Positions 15,967 to 25,535 of a DNA stretch of 64,000 nt are shown one piece after another (within the stretch, counting starts at the first letter, position 1; each line of letters begins with the position of its first letter). Origin of the DNA: Simiduia aestuariiviva (GTDB lineage Bacteria > Pseudomonadota > Gammaproteobacteria > Pseudomonadales > Cellvibrionaceae); contig NZ_JACHXZ010000001.1 of the NCBI RefSeq assembly GCF_014192475.1, positions 62,001 to 126,000 of the forward strand, written 5' to 3'. The position numbers were made by a program, and so were the translations under genes. The notes under the pieces were generated by a model. It was not told the DNA's origin. It saw only the letters and a list, made by a program, of their open reading frames with translations, and made no database searches.

Positions 15967-18078
15967 ATGAAGAAAATATTGCTGCTCGTTGCCATTGTAT
16001 TGGGCCTTGGCGCCTTTTATGGACTGGGAGGCGAGGCCTTGCTAGAGCCGGAGCTATACCGCCGCTGGCTACAACAACAACCGCTAATGGCAGCATTGGG
16101 ATTTGCGGCGATTTATATTTTAGTGACAGCGCTATCGCTGCCGGGCGCCGCGCTATTGACCCTGATCGCGGGCGGTTTGTTTGGGTTGGGCTGGGGCCTG
16201 TTGATTGTCTCCTTCGCCTCTACCGTGGGCGCCACCCTGGCGTTTTTAACAGCCCGGCTGCTGTTGCGCGATTGGGTGCAGGCGAAATTCGCACGCCAGC
16301 TGGACACCATTAATCGCGGTGTGGAGAAAGACGGTGCCTTCTACCTGTTTACCTTGCGCCTGATTCCCTTGGTGCCCTTTTTTGTTATCAATCTGGTGTT
16401 TGGGTTAACTCGCGTAAAAACCTGGACTTTCTATTGGGTGAGTCAGCTGGGCATGCTGGCGGGTACGGCAGTCTATGTGAATGCGGGCGCAGAGTTGGGG
16501 CAGCTCGATGAATTGTCGGTGAGCGGCATTTTGTCGAAGGAAATTTTATTAGCTTTTGTGTTGTTGGCGACCTTTCCTTGGCTAGCGAAAGGCCTGATGG
16601 GGCAAATCAATCGCTGGCGCGTGTATGGCCCCTACGCAAAGCCGCGGGCCTTTGACACCAATCTTGTGGTGATCGGTGCCGGCAGTGCGGGCTTGGTGTC
16701 GGCCTATATCGCAGCGGCGGTGAAGGCGAAGGTCACGCTCATCGAAAAACATAAAATGGGCGGCGATTGCCTCAACACCGGTTGCGTGCCGTCCAAGGCA
16801 TTGATTCGCGCCGCGGCCGTGGCGCAAAGCTTGCGCGACGCCGATCAATTTGGCGTCAAAGCCGTGGCACCTGAGGTGGATTTTGCGGCGGTGATGGCGC
16901 GCGTGCACAAGGTGATTGCACAGGTGGAGCCGCACGATTCCATTGAGCGCTACACCCAGTTGGGCGTTGATTGCGTCACCGGTAGCGCCACGTTGCGATC
17001 GCCCTGGGAAGTCGAGGTGAACGGCCAAATTATCCGCACGCGGGCCATTATTTTGGCCACGGGCGCGCGGCCGGCCATTCCGTCCTTGGCGGGTTTGGAT
17101 GCCGTGGACTATTACACCTCCGACACTATTTGGAACTTGCGGCGCAATCCGGGCCGGCTGCTGGTGTTGGGTGCCGGCCCCATCGGCTGTGAGCTGGCGC
17201 AGGCCTTTGCACGCTTGGGCGCGCAGGTCACTTTGCTGGGCCGCTCGTCACGCATCATGCCGCGCGAAGACGAAGACGTGGCCGCGGTTGTCGCGCAAGT
17301 GTTTGCGCGAGAGCAGATCACAGTGATTACGGGCGCTGAGGCGCAGGCGGTCAGCCAGATGGATGACGGTAAGCTGCTCACCTATAGACAAGATGGCAAC
17401 ACTTGCACCTTGGCCTTCGATACCCTGCTCGTGGCGGTGGGCCGCCAGCCCAATGTCACGGGGTTTGGTGCCGAGTCCTTGGGGTTGGCGGTGACCGATC
17501 GAGGCACCTTGGCTGTGGACGATAAGTTGCGCACGCGCTTCCCGAATATTTACGCCTGCGGTGATTTGGTGGGCCCCTACCAGTTCACCCACATGGCCTC
17601 GCACCAAGCGTGGTACGCCGCGGTAAATGCGCTCTTTAGTCCGTTAAAGTCGTTTAAGGTTGATTACCGCGTGGTGCCCTGGGCAACCTTTACTGCGCCA
17701 GAAGTTGCGCGTGTGGGTTTGAGCGAAGCGGAGGCACAACAGCAGGGCATTGCCTATGAAGTGACGCGCTATGGCTTGGATGATTTGGATCGCGCGCTGG
17801 CCGATGGCGCCGCCGAAGGGTTTGTGAAAGTTTTGACGGCCAAGGGCAAAGATCGCATTTTAGGCGCGGCCATCGTTGGCTACCACGCCAGCGATTTGAT
17901 TACCGAATTTGTGTCGGCCATGAAGCACGGGCACGGCATGAACAGTATTTTGGGCACCATCCACATTTATCCAACGGTGAGCGAGGCCAACAAGTTTGCC
18001 GCAGGTAATTGGAAGCGCGCCCACGCACCCGAAACATTGCTTAACTGGGTGCAAAAGTTCCACCGGTTTCGCCGCTAA
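15967..18078 (+). CDS. TVP38/TMEM64 membrane domain fused to a flavin disulphide reductase
   Basis: A 703-residue two-part protein. Residues about 1-215 are a TVP38/TMEM64 (DedA-like) integral membrane domain, recognisable from SLPGAALLTLIAGGLFG, FLTARLLLRDWVQ, LRLIPLVPFFVINLVFGLT and the LGMLAGTAVYVNAGAE end. Residues about 230-703 are a class I pyridine-nucleotide-disulphide oxidoreductase like mercuric reductase. It has an FAD site (VVIGAGSAGLVSA), redox Cys pair C268/C273 in GDCLNTGCVPSKA, an NAD(P) site (LVLGAGPIGCELA), a second FAD motif (IYACGDL) and the C-terminal H666-x4-E671 pair (HIYPTVSE). The reductase should face the cytoplasm. There is no extra N-terminal metal-binding domain nor C-terminal vicinal Cys pair as in MerA, so mercury need not be the substrate. 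Start ATG preferred over TTG 12 bp upstream. Confidence 0.88.
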   Translation: MKKILLLVAIVLGLGAFYGLGGEALLEPELYRRWLQQQPLMAALGFAAIYILVTALSLPGAALLTLIAGGLFGLGWGLLIVSFASTVGATLAFLTARLLLRDWVQAKFARQLDTINRGVEKDGAFYLFTLRLIPLVPFFVINLVFGLTRVKTWTFYWVSQLGMLAGTAVYVNAGAELGQLDELSVSGILSKEILLAFVLLATFPWLAKGLMGQINRWRVYGPYAKPRAFDTNLVVIGAGSAGLVSAYIAAAVKAKVTLIEKHKMGGDCLNTGCVPSKALIRAAAVAQSLRDADQFGVKAVAPEVDFAAVMARVHKVIAQVEPHDSIERYTQLGVDCVTGSATLRSPWEVEVNGQIIRTRAIILATGARPAIPSLAGLDAVDYYTSDTIWNLRRNPGRLLVLGAGPIGCELAQAFARLGAQVTLLGRSSRIMPREDEDVAAVVAQVFAREQITVITGAEAQAVSQMDDGKLLTYRQDGNTCTLAFDTLLVAVGRQPNVTGFGAESLGLAVTDRGTLAVDDKLRTRFPNIYACGDLVGPYQFTHMASHQAWYAAVNALFSPLKSFKVDYRVVPWATFTAPEVARVGLSEAEAQQQGIAYEVTRYGLDDLDRALADGAAEGFVKVLTAKGKDRILGAAIVGYHASDLITEFVSAMKHGHGMNSILGTIHIYPTVSEANKFAAGNWKRAHAPETLLNWVQKFHRFRR

Positions 18079-18136
18079 GGTGGCGCGCAGTCGGCGTTGA
18101 AAATGCAAAGCGATGGCGCAAATGTCCGTATTCGCG

Positions 18137-20533
18137 TTAAAACATGGCCTGCGTGTGGGTTTTCAGTAGCCCTACTTTTTCGAATGCCTGCTTGAGCGCA
18201 TCAACCGTCACAGGTTTGCTCAAGTAGTGATTCATTCCGCAGGCATATACGGCCTCTCGGTGTTCCTGCATCGCGTGGGCAGTTAGTGCAACGATGATGG
18301 AGTCGGGCAACATGTTGCGGCGCTCGTATTCGCGAATGGAGCGGGTGGCTTCGAAGCCATCCATCTCTGGCATTTCACAGTCCATTAATACCAAGTCAAA
18401 GTTGGCGTCGGGTGCGGTCACTGCAGACAATGCCATGCGACCATTTTCTACCACCGTAGGCGTTATGCCAAACTTGCCCAGTAGGCCGGTAATGACCATG
18501 CGATTGACTTGATTATCCTCCGCCACCAGCACTTTGAGGTGGGCGTATAAATTGCTATTGCTGTCTATTTTTGCCGCCGTTTGTGCCGATGCATGGCCCA
18601 GCAGGTCGGCTAAAATTAATTTTAATTTTTTGGGCGTCACCGGCTTGCGCCTAACTTGTTTGACCCCGGCCTGCGCGATTTTTTCAGGGTCGGGCATGGT
18701 GTCGCCGCCCGTTTGAATAGCCACCGGCAAATTTTTATTGGTCACCCGCGCTCGTATCTTTTTGCTCAGCTCCAGTGCGTCGATATCCGGCATATCATTG
18801 TCTAAATAGGCGAAATCCAAGGGCGGGCAGTCGGCGCTTTCGAGCAGTGCGAGGGTTTCTGGCTCGTTGGTGGTTTGATGTACTTCAATGCCCCAGCTGC
18901 GACAATGTTGATTGATGATACCGGCTAGGTAGTTGTTGTCTTCCACCACTAGCAAGTGCTTATCGCGCATCAAATCGGCGGGCAGCTCACTCTGGTCGAT
19001 TTCGGGTGAGTTGGCGAGCGCGAAGCGCGCGGTAAACCAAAAGGTGGAACCTTCGCCCTCGGCGGAGTCAACACCGATTTCGCCGCCCATTATTTCTGCG
19101 AGCCGTTTGCAAATGGCTAAGCCGAGACCGGTGCCGCCAAATTTACGGGTGGTTGAACTGTCGGCTTGGCTAAAGGACTGGAACAGCCGCGCAATGCCAT
19201 CGTCATTGATGCCAATGCCGCTATCGCGAATACTGAAACAAATGAGTGGATCTTCTTCGCCCTGCTTGCGCAGCCAGCGCGCTTCCACAATGACAAAGCC
19301 GTCGCTGGTAAATTTAAAGGCGTTGCCGATTAAATTGATCAGCACCTGACGCAAACGGGTTTGATCGCCCAATAGGTGCAGGGGCGTGCCCGGTGCCACA
19401 CTGCCAATTAATTCGATATGGCGTTTATTGGCGGTCGCTCCAAACAATTGTACGCAGTCTTCTAGCAGGTCTTCCAAATTGAAGGGGCTCGACTCAAGCT
19501 CCATCTTACCGGCTTCAATTTTCGAGTAGTCCAAAATGTCATTGATGATGTCGATCAGCGTCTCGCCGGAGCGGTGGATGACATCAAGGTAGTGCTGTTG
19601 GGTCGTGTTGAGTGGTGTGTCGCGCAGTAGCTCAACCATGCCGATCACGCCGTTCATGGGCGTGCGAATTTCATGGCTCATGGTGGCGAGGAATTGACTC
19701 TTGGCGCGGTTGGCCGTTTCCGCCACGGCCTTTTGCCGCTCGGATTCCATCTTCTGCTGTTTCTCAGTGAGCAGCGCGGTTTCGATGGCTTGGCGCTGTT
19801 CAATATCCTCCAGCAGTGAGTTGCGCATTTGATTAAACGCGTTGACCACATTGTCGAGTTCATCGGGTTGCTCTGGGTCTTTGTGGCGCTTTAATTTCAG
19901 CGGCGTGGAGAGATTGTCCAAGCTCAATTGGCGCGCGTATTGGGCAATGGTTTCCATGTGCCGCGTGAGCAGTGAGCGCACTAGCCACAAAATGAATAGC
20001 GAAATGAGCAGGGTTTTCGTACCTTGCAGCGCGCCGATATACAGGGCCCGCTCCCAGAGTTTGTTGTACACGCTGTTGAGGCTAGCGGTGATGATCAGCT
20101 TGCCGAGTTCTTGTGCAGGAGTGTTGGGATCTGAATACACCAGTGGGTACTCTTTCACCAAGGTGCGTTGATTAATATCACTGCTGGTGTCTACGTCGAC
20201 GTTGCCGGAGCTTGCACTCATGGCTTGGTCCACATTGTTCCAATCGCGCCATACGACCGTGACTTGGGCCACGTCTTCCACCTCCAGCACCGACTGGATT
20301 TGGACGTTGAGTTGTTCTTCGTCGAAGCCCCACAAGCTTTTAGTGATGGACGGCAAGGTACTAATACGCACTTGATCGAGCCGTTTGTTCAGGGCGTCGA
20401 TGTCATCGTGAAAGCTGACATAGAGCTGTACCAAAATAGCGAACAGCGCCATGGCTGAGCTACTGATGATAATCAGCGCCAGCAAGCGCGTGGCAATGGG
20501 GTTTTCGCGGCGGTAGCGTGTCAGACTGAACAT
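18137..20533 (-). CDS. BarA-like hybrid sensor histidine kinase
   Basis: A 798-residue inner-membrane kinase. TM1 (about 14-37) and TM2 (about 164-187) enclose a periplasmic sensor region, followed by HAMP and coiled coil, then HisKA with H287 in ATMSHEIRTPMNG. The ATPase domain has the N-box (QVLINLIGNAFKFT), DSGIGI and FGGTGLGLAI. Two receiver domains follow (VVEDNNYLAG..., with DNDMPD; and VAEDNQVNRM..., with MDCEMPEMDG). The first receiver is divergent but keeps an Asp. There is no HPt at the C-terminus, so a separate phosphotransfer protein or direct signalling is needed. No cognate regulator is next to it. Start MFSLTRYRR chosen; the longer reading adds a Pro-rich stretch. Confidence 0.9.
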   Translation of the reverse strand: MFSLTRYRRENPIATRLLALIIISSSAMALFAILVQLYVSFHDDIDALNKRLDQVRISTLPSITKSLWGFDEEQLNVQIQSVLEVEDVAQVTVVWRDWNNVDQAMSASSGNVDVDTSSDINQRTLVKEYPLVYSDPNTPAQELGKLIITASLNSVYNKLWERALYIGALQGTKTLLISLFILWLVRSLLTRHMETIAQYARQLSLDNLSTPLKLKRHKDPEQPDELDNVVNAFNQMRNSLLEDIEQRQAIETALLTEKQQKMESERQKAVAETANRAKSQFLATMSHEIRTPMNGVIGMVELLRDTPLNTTQQHYLDVIHRSGETLIDIINDILDYSKIEAGKMELESSPFNLEDLLEDCVQLFGATANKRHIELIGSVAPGTPLHLLGDQTRLRQVLINLIGNAFKFTSDGFVIVEARWLRKQGEEDPLICFSIRDSGIGINDDGIARLFQSFSQADSSTTRKFGGTGLGLAICKRLAEIMGGEIGVDSAEGEGSTFWFTARFALANSPEIDQSELPADLMRDKHLLVVEDNNYLAGIINQHCRSWGIEVHQTTNEPETLALLESADCPPLDFAYLDNDMPDIDALELSKKIRARVTNKNLPVAIQTGGDTMPDPEKIAQAGVKQVRRKPVTPKKLKLILADLLGHASAQTAAKIDSNSNLYAHLKVLVAEDNQVNRMVITGLLGKFGITPTVVENGRMALSAVTAPDANFDLVLMDCEMPEMDGFEATRSIREYERRNMLPDSIIVALTAHAMQEHREAVYACGMNHYLSKPVTVDALKQAFEKVGLLKTHTQAMF

Positions 20534-20627
20534 TGCTGAAGGCAGATTCCTTGGTCGGGCATTGGGCTCGAGCGGTGGCTGACCGAGCGCAGCCCGCCCC
20601 AGCAAGTGTAGCAGCTAAATCTGGGTG

Positions 20628-21800
20628 CTAATCGGCTTCGAAGGCGAGCAGTAGGCGATTCAAAAAGCGGCTGCCGAGCGCCGTGGCCTGAAGCCGATGG
20701 GCCTCCACCAAGCCCTGCTCGCGCAGGCGACCCAGTGCGGGCTCCAGCGCTGACAGCGACAGGCCCGTGCGCGCTGCCAAGAGCGATTCGGGCACGCCAT
20801 CGGTGAGTCGCAGGGCATTCATCATGAACTCTAAGGGCAGTTCTGCGGGCGCTAGCCGGTCACTGTGGGCGGCAAAGCGAAAGTGCCCGGTGATGCGTTC
20901 GCCGGGTGCGAGGCGGTTTAGGTAGTGTTCGGGCAGGCGGGTTTTCGAGCGCCGTTCGATATGCCAATCATCGCCCTCGCGCCGGCTGATCTTGCCGTGT
21001 GCGCCGGCGCCGACGCCCACATAGTCGCCAAACTGCCAGTAGTTGAGGTTGTGGCGCGCAGCCTTGCCGGGTTTGGCATAGGCCGATATTTCGTACTGCT
21101 GCAGACCGGCGGCCGCCAATAGGGCGGCGCCTTGATCTTGGATGTCTGCCAGTGCGTCTTCCACGGGCAGGGTCGGTGGCCGGCGAAAAAATTCCGTGTT
21201 GGGCTCGATGGTGAGTTGGTACCACGACAGGTGGTTGGGCGCCAGCGCCAGCGCCTGTTCAAGGTCTGCACAGGCGTCCTCTGGGCGCTGATCGGGCAGC
21301 CCGTGCATCAAATCTAGATTAAAGTTATCAATGCCGGCGCGACGAGCCATGTCTACCGCGTTCAGCGCTTCTTGCCCTGAGTGGATGCGTCCCAAGTGGT
21401 GCAATTGTTTGGCATTAAAGCTTTGCACGCCGAGCGACAGTCGATTCACGCCCGCCGCTCGGTAGCCCTTAAAGTGCTGCTGTTCGGCGGTGCCCGGATT
21501 GGCCTCTAGGGTGATTTCGATGTCCTCTGCGAAACCGAAACGCCGCTCTGCGCCTTCGATAAGTGCGCCAATGGCGTCGGCACTAAACAAGCTCGGGGTG
21601 CCGCCGCCGAAAAATATCGAGACCAAGGGGCGATTGCCAATGGCCGCGCGCTCGTCGTCCATGTCCGCCAGCACCGCGCGCACATAGTCTTGCTCGGGCA
21701 GCGAGTGCCCCGCCTTGTGCGAATTGAAATCACAGTAGGGGCATTTGCGCACACACCAAGGAATGTGGATGTAGAGCGATAGCGGCGGCAAGGTTGTCAC
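20628..21800 (-). CDS. hemW: HemW, haem chaperone (radical SAM)
   Basis: A 390-residue cytoplasmic protein of the HemN-like family with the 4Fe-4S radical SAM motif CVRKCPYCDFNSH near the N-terminus, then FFGGGTPS and the GVQSFN segment, and a C-terminal HemN domain. Its CxxxCxxC plus downstream context match HemW, which binds haem for insertion into respiratory enzymes, rather than coproporphyrinogen dehydrogenase. The start is GTG, overlapping the upstream gene's TGA (GTGA at 21797-21800), which indicates translational coupling. Last gene of the metX-metW-DUF4426-rdgB-SPFH-hemW run. Confidence 0.93.
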   Translation of the reverse strand: MTTLPPLSLYIHIPWCVRKCPYCDFNSHKAGHSLPEQDYVRAVLADMDDERAAIGNRPLVSIFFGGGTPSLFSADAIGALIEGAERRFGFAEDIEITLEANPGTAEQQHFKGYRAAGVNRLSLGVQSFNAKQLHHLGRIHSGQEALNAVDMARRAGIDNFNLDLMHGLPDQRPEDACADLEQALALAPNHLSWYQLTIEPNTEFFRRPPTLPVEDALADIQDQGAALLAAAGLQQYEISAYAKPGKAARHNLNYWQFGDYVGVGAGAHGKISRREGDDWHIERRSKTRLPEHYLNRLAPGERITGHFRFAAHSDRLAPAELPLEFMMNALRLTDGVPESLLAARTGLSLSALEPALGRLREQGLVEAHRLQATALGSRFLNRLLLAFEAD

Positions 21801-22600
21801 TGGGTATTTTTCACCAGAGGCATGCCGTTGGTGCCCACTGGAATGTACACCGTCGTGTGGTTGGGCGATTCCGCCATTTTCAGCTGTGCGTTAATCGCCT
21901 CATGCTGCAGGTAATTGGGGGTGAGGGTGGCGTTGATAATTTTTTGGGCTTGGGCAATGCCCTTCGCCTCTTCGATACGAATTTCAGCATCCTTTTGAGC
22001 GATCTGTTTTTGAGTCTCTTTTTCGGCAAGTAGTTGCTGGGCGGCCAGTTTTTTCTCTACGGCGGTAGCGACGATTTGCGGGTAGTCGATATTGCCCACT
22101 ACGACTTTGGTTAATTTAAATGGCGTTCCTGAGAGATACTCCTGCATTTTTTCGGTAACTTCATTGGCAATTACCTCGCGGTTTGCTTTGAGTGCGCCAC
22201 TGTCAAATTTTTGCACTGTGTTGCGCACGTAAGTACGGAATGCTTCCTTTACAAATCGCTGATACCAATGGGTGCCGCCAAAACGGTCAACCACCGTTTT
22301 GATTGAGCCTGGGTGGATAGACAGAACGGCATGAAAGTTAAAGCTAATGTTGAGGTCATCGTTGGCTAGAATTTGAAAGGCCTCGGTGTACGTGGCTGGG
22401 CGCACATCGATATTGATCACTTCATTGCGCCAAAGGGAAACGCCATAGTTGCTGGGCCCCTGAAGTTCGCCTCTAAAACCGCCGGTGCCAAACACGCGAG
22501 GATTTTCGAAGACATAACCTTCATGACCCGCTGGAGTGTTAGGGTTAGAGCAGCCTGCGAGCGCTAAAATGATTACCGCGAGCGCGAATCGAAAATTCAT
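21797..22600 (-). CDS. SPFH/prohibitin-domain lipoprotein
   Basis: A 267-residue protein starting MNFRFALAVIILALAGC; LALAGC is a lipobox, so it is a lipoprotein of the inner or outer membrane, not a TM-anchored band-7 protein. Residues about 45-190 form an SPFH/band-7 domain (DVRPATYTEAFQILANDDLNI and FVKEAFRTYVRNTVQKF). A charged coiled coil (KKLAAQQLLAEKETQKQIAQ) follows, then a C-terminal tail. Lipidated SPFH proteins face the periplasm, unlike FtsH-associated HflKC orientation assumptions. It is inserted between hemW and rdgB, which are usually neighbours, and overlaps hemW by 4 bp. Role unknown; perhaps a membrane-microdomain scaffold. Confidence 0.8.
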   Translation of the reverse strand: MNFRFALAVIILALAGCSNPNTPAGHEGYVFENPRVFGTGGFRGELQGPSNYGVSLWRNEVINIDVRPATYTEAFQILANDDLNISFNFHAVLSIHPGSIKTVVDRFGGTHWYQRFVKEAFRTYVRNTVQKFDSGALKANREVIANEVTEKMQEYLSGTPFKLTKVVVGNIDYPQIVATAVEKKLAAQQLLAEKETQKQIAQKDAEIRIEEAKGIAQAQKIINATLTPNYLQHEAINAQLKMAESPNHTTVYIPVGTNGMPLVKNTQ

Positions 22601-22625
22601 CCTGATACTTCCTCCTGGGTTTCGA

Positions 22626-23222
22626 CTATTGCAATTGTTGTAGCAATTGCTTGAGTGCTTTGCCGCGATGGGAAAGCGCATTTTTGTCTGTTTTGCTCAG
22701 TTCCGCTGAGGCGCAGTTGCGCTCTGGCACCCAAAACAGCGGGTCGTAGCCAAAGCCATTGTCGCCCTGCGCGCTGTGCAAGATGCGCCCGCGCCATTCG
22801 CCTTGGCAAAGGATCGGCACTGGGTCTTCTGGGTGGCGCACCAAAGCCAGAACGCATAGGAAGCGCGCGCCGCGTTCGGCGTCTGGTAGGTCTTTTAACG
22901 CCTCAAGTAATTTGGCGTTGTTGGCGCTGTCGTCGCCGTGGTTTCCTGCGTAGCGAGCGGAGTAGATGCCGGGTGCGCCACCGAGGGCGTCGACCGCGAG
23001 GCCCGAGTCGTCTGCCAGTGCGGGCAGACCCGATAATTGCGCGGCGTGGCGCGCTTTTAAAATGGCGTTTTCCACGAAACTCAAACCGGTTTCATCGGCG
23101 TCGGGGATGTCGAACGCGGATTGCGGCTGCACGCGAATACCACAGCCGGCGAGCATGTCGCTCAGTTCTTTCAGCTTGCCGGCATTATTGCTGGCGAGCA
23201 CCAATTCATTGATTGTTGACAT
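22626..23222 (-). CDS. rdgB: RdgB/HAM1 dITP/XTP pyrophosphatase
   Basis: A 198-residue cytoplasmic house-cleaning enzyme that hydrolyses dITP, ITP and XTP. The nucleotide-binding start is [14 protein letters not shown]; the metal site is [13 protein letters not shown], and [12 protein letters not shown] and SHRGKAL close the active site. Start MSTINELV is preferred; it overlaps the 3' end of the DUF4426 gene by 17 bp, consistent with an operon. Confidence 0.95.
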   Translation of the reverse strand: MSTINELVLASNNAGKLKELSDMLAGCGIRVQPQSAFDIPDADETGLSFVENAILKARHAAQLSGLPALADDSGLAVDALGGAPGIYSARYAGNHGDDSANNAKLLEALKDLPDAERGARFLCVLALVRHPEDPVPILCQGEWRGRILHSAQGDNGFGYDPLFWVPERNCASAELSKTDKNALSHRGKALKQLLQQLQ

Positions 23223-23685
23223 AGAGTTTCCGCGCAAATTTCACGTCGATGGTGTCGCCGCTGGGCGTTTGCAGTGTTATGGCAAAGTGCATGACTTCTT
23301 CATTGGTAAAGCGCAATTCGGCCAAGTAGTAGGTGGCGTCGGTTTCAACCACCGGTTTGAAGGCCAATGTTTTTTGCTGTTGCATCAAATTGGTGGCGGT
23401 ACCTTTTACGGTGGCGGCTTGGCCCAAGCCATAGCTGCCATCGGCGCGCTTTTGCGTCAGTGCGATGTTGACGATGACGCGATTGTTGGCGCGCGTAAAA
23501 TCGAGCGCGCGCGCCGCAGCAGGCTGCAAAAAGTCGCTGGTGAAGGTGCTGAAGTGCACGCGATAGTCGCCTTGATCGTGCCAGGGTTGTTCGACCACGG
23601 GCACCGCCATGGGCGCTTCTGGCTGGGCGTGCACGCTGGCTGCCATTAACAGGCTTAGCAATATAAACGCGAAGGTAGCTTTCAT
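23206..23685 (-). CDS. DUF4426 periplasmic protein
   Basis: A 159-residue protein with a signal peptide ([20 protein letters not shown]). It has an all-beta appearance ([51 protein letters not shown]). This family is found next to rdgB and metW in many gammaproteobacteria, including P. aeruginosa, but has no established function. Residues are typical and no truncation is seen. It lies 2 bp after metW. Confidence 0.85.
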   Translation of the reverse strand: MKATFAFILLSLLMAASVHAQPEAPMAVPVVEQPWHDQGDYRVHFSTFTSDFLQPAAARALDFTRANNRVIVNIALTQKRADGSYGLGQAATVKGTATNLMQQQKTLAFKPVVETDATYYLAELRFTNEEVMHFAITLQTPSGDTIDVKFARKLYVNNQ

Positions 23686-23687
23686 AA

Positions 23688-24281
23688 TTATTTGCTCAGG
23701 TGGTAGATGGCATTAACCGCCAATAAATTGGGGGCGAGATCGATGAGGGCATGGGTGCCGTGCGCGCCGGTAACTTCCCTGCGCAAAATTTTAATGCCCT
23801 TTTCTGCACACAGTACCTCAAAGTCGCGCACGGTGCAGAAGTGGATGTTGGGTGTGTCGTACCATTGATAGGGCAGCAGATCTGACACGGGCATGCGGCC
23901 ACTGGTGGCGAGATGCCAGCGGGCTTTCCAGTGGCCAAAGTTGGGAAAGGCGATGATGCATTCACGGCCCACGCGCAGCATTTCGTCCAGCACCAGGTGC
24001 GGAAAGCGCATGGTTTGCAGCGCTTGAGTCATGATCACCAAATCAAAGCTCTTGTCGTTAAACCGGGTCAGCCCTTCGTCGAGGTTGTGCTCAAGCACGT
24101 TCAGGCCTTTGGCGATGCAACGATTAATTTCTTCGGCGCCAATTTCAAGGCCGTAACCTTCCACACGGCAATTGTCGCGCAGCAGTTCGAGCAGGCTGCC
24201 GTCACCACAGCCGAGATCCAGCAGCCGGCTTTTCGGCGCGACCCACTTTTCAATGATGCTGTGATCGATACGTAGACTCAT
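23688..24281 (-). CDS. metW: MetW, methionine biosynthesis protein
   Basis: A 197-residue protein with a class I methyltransferase fold: [15 protein letters not shown] is motif I and [16 protein letters not shown] follows. MetW is known to partner MetX in the transsulphuration route of bacteria that lack MetA, and it seems to activate MetX. The gene overlaps metX by 4 bp, the usual MetXW arrangement. Confidence 0.93.
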   Translation of the reverse strand: MSLRIDHSIIEKWVAPKSRLLDLGCGDGSLLELLRDNCRVEGYGLEIGAEEINRCIAKGLNVLEHNLDEGLTRFNDKSFDLVIMTQALQTMRFPHLVLDEMLRVGRECIIAFPNFGHWKARWHLATSGRMPVSDLLPYQWYDTPNIHFCTVRDFEVLCAEKGIKILRREVTGAHGTHALIDLAPNLLAVNAIYHLSK

Positions 24282-25429
24282 GTGCGCGGCTCCGTGTCGA
24301 TGGTGTCCATGAAGTTTCTGAACACTTGTTCATAGCGGGGGTTGGGCAACAGGAAGGCATCGTGCCCAAAGTTTGATTCAATTTCCGCATAGCAAACGGA
24401 TTTATTGGCGGCCATGAGAGCGTGCGCAATCTCGCGCGAGCGCTCCGGTGAAAAGCGCCAGTCGGTGGTAAACGATACCACCAGAAAGCGCGCGCTGGCG
24501 TGTGCAAAGGCAGCCACTGGATCGTCGTGGTATTCGCGGGCCAGATCAAAGTAATCGAGTGCGCGCGTCATGAGCACATAGGTGTTGGCGTCAAAATTGT
24601 CGGAAAACACATCGCCTTGGTAGCGCAAATAACTCTGCACTTGAAACTCCACCAATTCGTCGCTGCCCTGCGCAAAACTGCCGGTGCGCAGGGCGCGGCC
24701 AAATTTTTCACCCAGCCCATCGCCCGACATGTAGGTGATGTGGCCGATCATGCGCGCCGTGGCTAAACCGTTTTTCGGGCTGGTGTGGTGCGCGAGATAA
24801 TCGCCGTCGCAGAAATTGGGGTCGGACATAATGGCGTTGCGCGCGGTTTCGTTGAAGGCGATATTTTGCGCCGTCAATTTCATGGCCGAGGCGATGACGA
24901 CGCAGTGGCGCACGCGGTCCGGATATTCGAGTGCCCAGCGCATGGCTTGCATGCCGCCGAGGGAGCCACCCACCACGGCGGCCCAGGTGTGAATTCCGAG
25001 CGACTCGCCCAGCTTGGCCTGCGAGTGCACCCAATCGCGCACGCGCAAGGTGGGGAAGTCGGGGCCCCAAGGCTTGCCGGTGTCTGGGTTGATGCTCGTG
25101 GGGCCCGTGGAGCCGGCACAGCCGCCTAGATTGTTGACGGCCACCACGAAAAAGCGGCGAGTGTCGATGGGTTTACCGGGGCCGATGTAGTGGTCCCACC
25201 AGCCCGGTTTGCGATCGCTTTCGCTGTGGAAGCCGGCGGCGTGATGGGTGCCAGACAGGGCGTGGCAAATGAGCACGGCATTGCTGGCATCGGCATTGAG
25301 CTGGCCATAGGTCTCGTAGATCAACTGGTAGCGCGGCAGTACCCGGCCACAGGCCAGCGACAACGGCTCGTCGATGTCGAGTATTTGGGGGGTGACTAGG
25401 CCAACGGAGTTGGTGTCAGACTTGGGCAC
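24278..25429 (-). CDS. metX: MetX, homoserine O-acyltransferase
   Basis: A 383-residue alpha/beta hydrolase that activates homoserine for methionine synthesis. It has [10 protein letters not shown], the nucleophile elbow [10 protein letters not shown], the [16 protein letters not shown] segment, and the catalytic His in [12 protein letters not shown]. In gammaproteobacteria with MetW the donor is often succinyl-CoA, so I leave the acyl group open. First gene of the minus-strand run down to hemW. Confidence 0.94.
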   Translation of the reverse strand: MPKSDTNSVGLVTPQILDIDEPLSLACGRVLPRYQLIYETYGQLNADASNAVLICHALSGTHHAAGFHSESDRKPGWWDHYIGPGKPIDTRRFFVVAVNNLGGCAGSTGPTSINPDTGKPWGPDFPTLRVRDWVHSQAKLGESLGIHTWAAVVGGSLGGMQAMRWALEYPDRVRHCVVIASAMKLTAQNIAFNETARNAIMSDPNFCDGDYLAHHTSPKNGLATARMIGHITYMSGDGLGEKFGRALRTGSFAQGSDELVEFQVQSYLRYQGDVFSDNFDANTYVLMTRALDYFDLAREYHDDPVAAFAHASARFLVVSFTTDWRFSPERSREIAHALMAANKSVCYAEIESNFGHDAFLLPNPRYEQVFRNFMDTIDTEPRT

Positions 25430-25510
25430 GTTCAGTTATCCCGTCGCGTTTAGGGTGGCCGCAAGTCTAAGGATGCGCCCGTGCCAGAGCAAGCGGGCGC
25501 TCCCAAAATG

Positions 25511-25535
25511 GCGCCTCGCTAAAGAGCTGAGGCGC
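25511..25535 (-). terminator. Terminator-like hairpin at the dynamin stop codon
   Basis: GCGCCTC (25511-25517) pairs with GAGGCGC (25529-25535), enclosing the TAG of the dynamin gene. On the minus strand the stem is followed by CATTTTGGG, a weak U-run. Confidence 0.45.

Noticed and set aside
15967-18078. Mercury resistance gene merA
   Set aside because: No heavy-metal-binding N-terminal domain, no C-terminal vicinal Cys pair and no other mer genes; the fused membrane domain points elsewhere.
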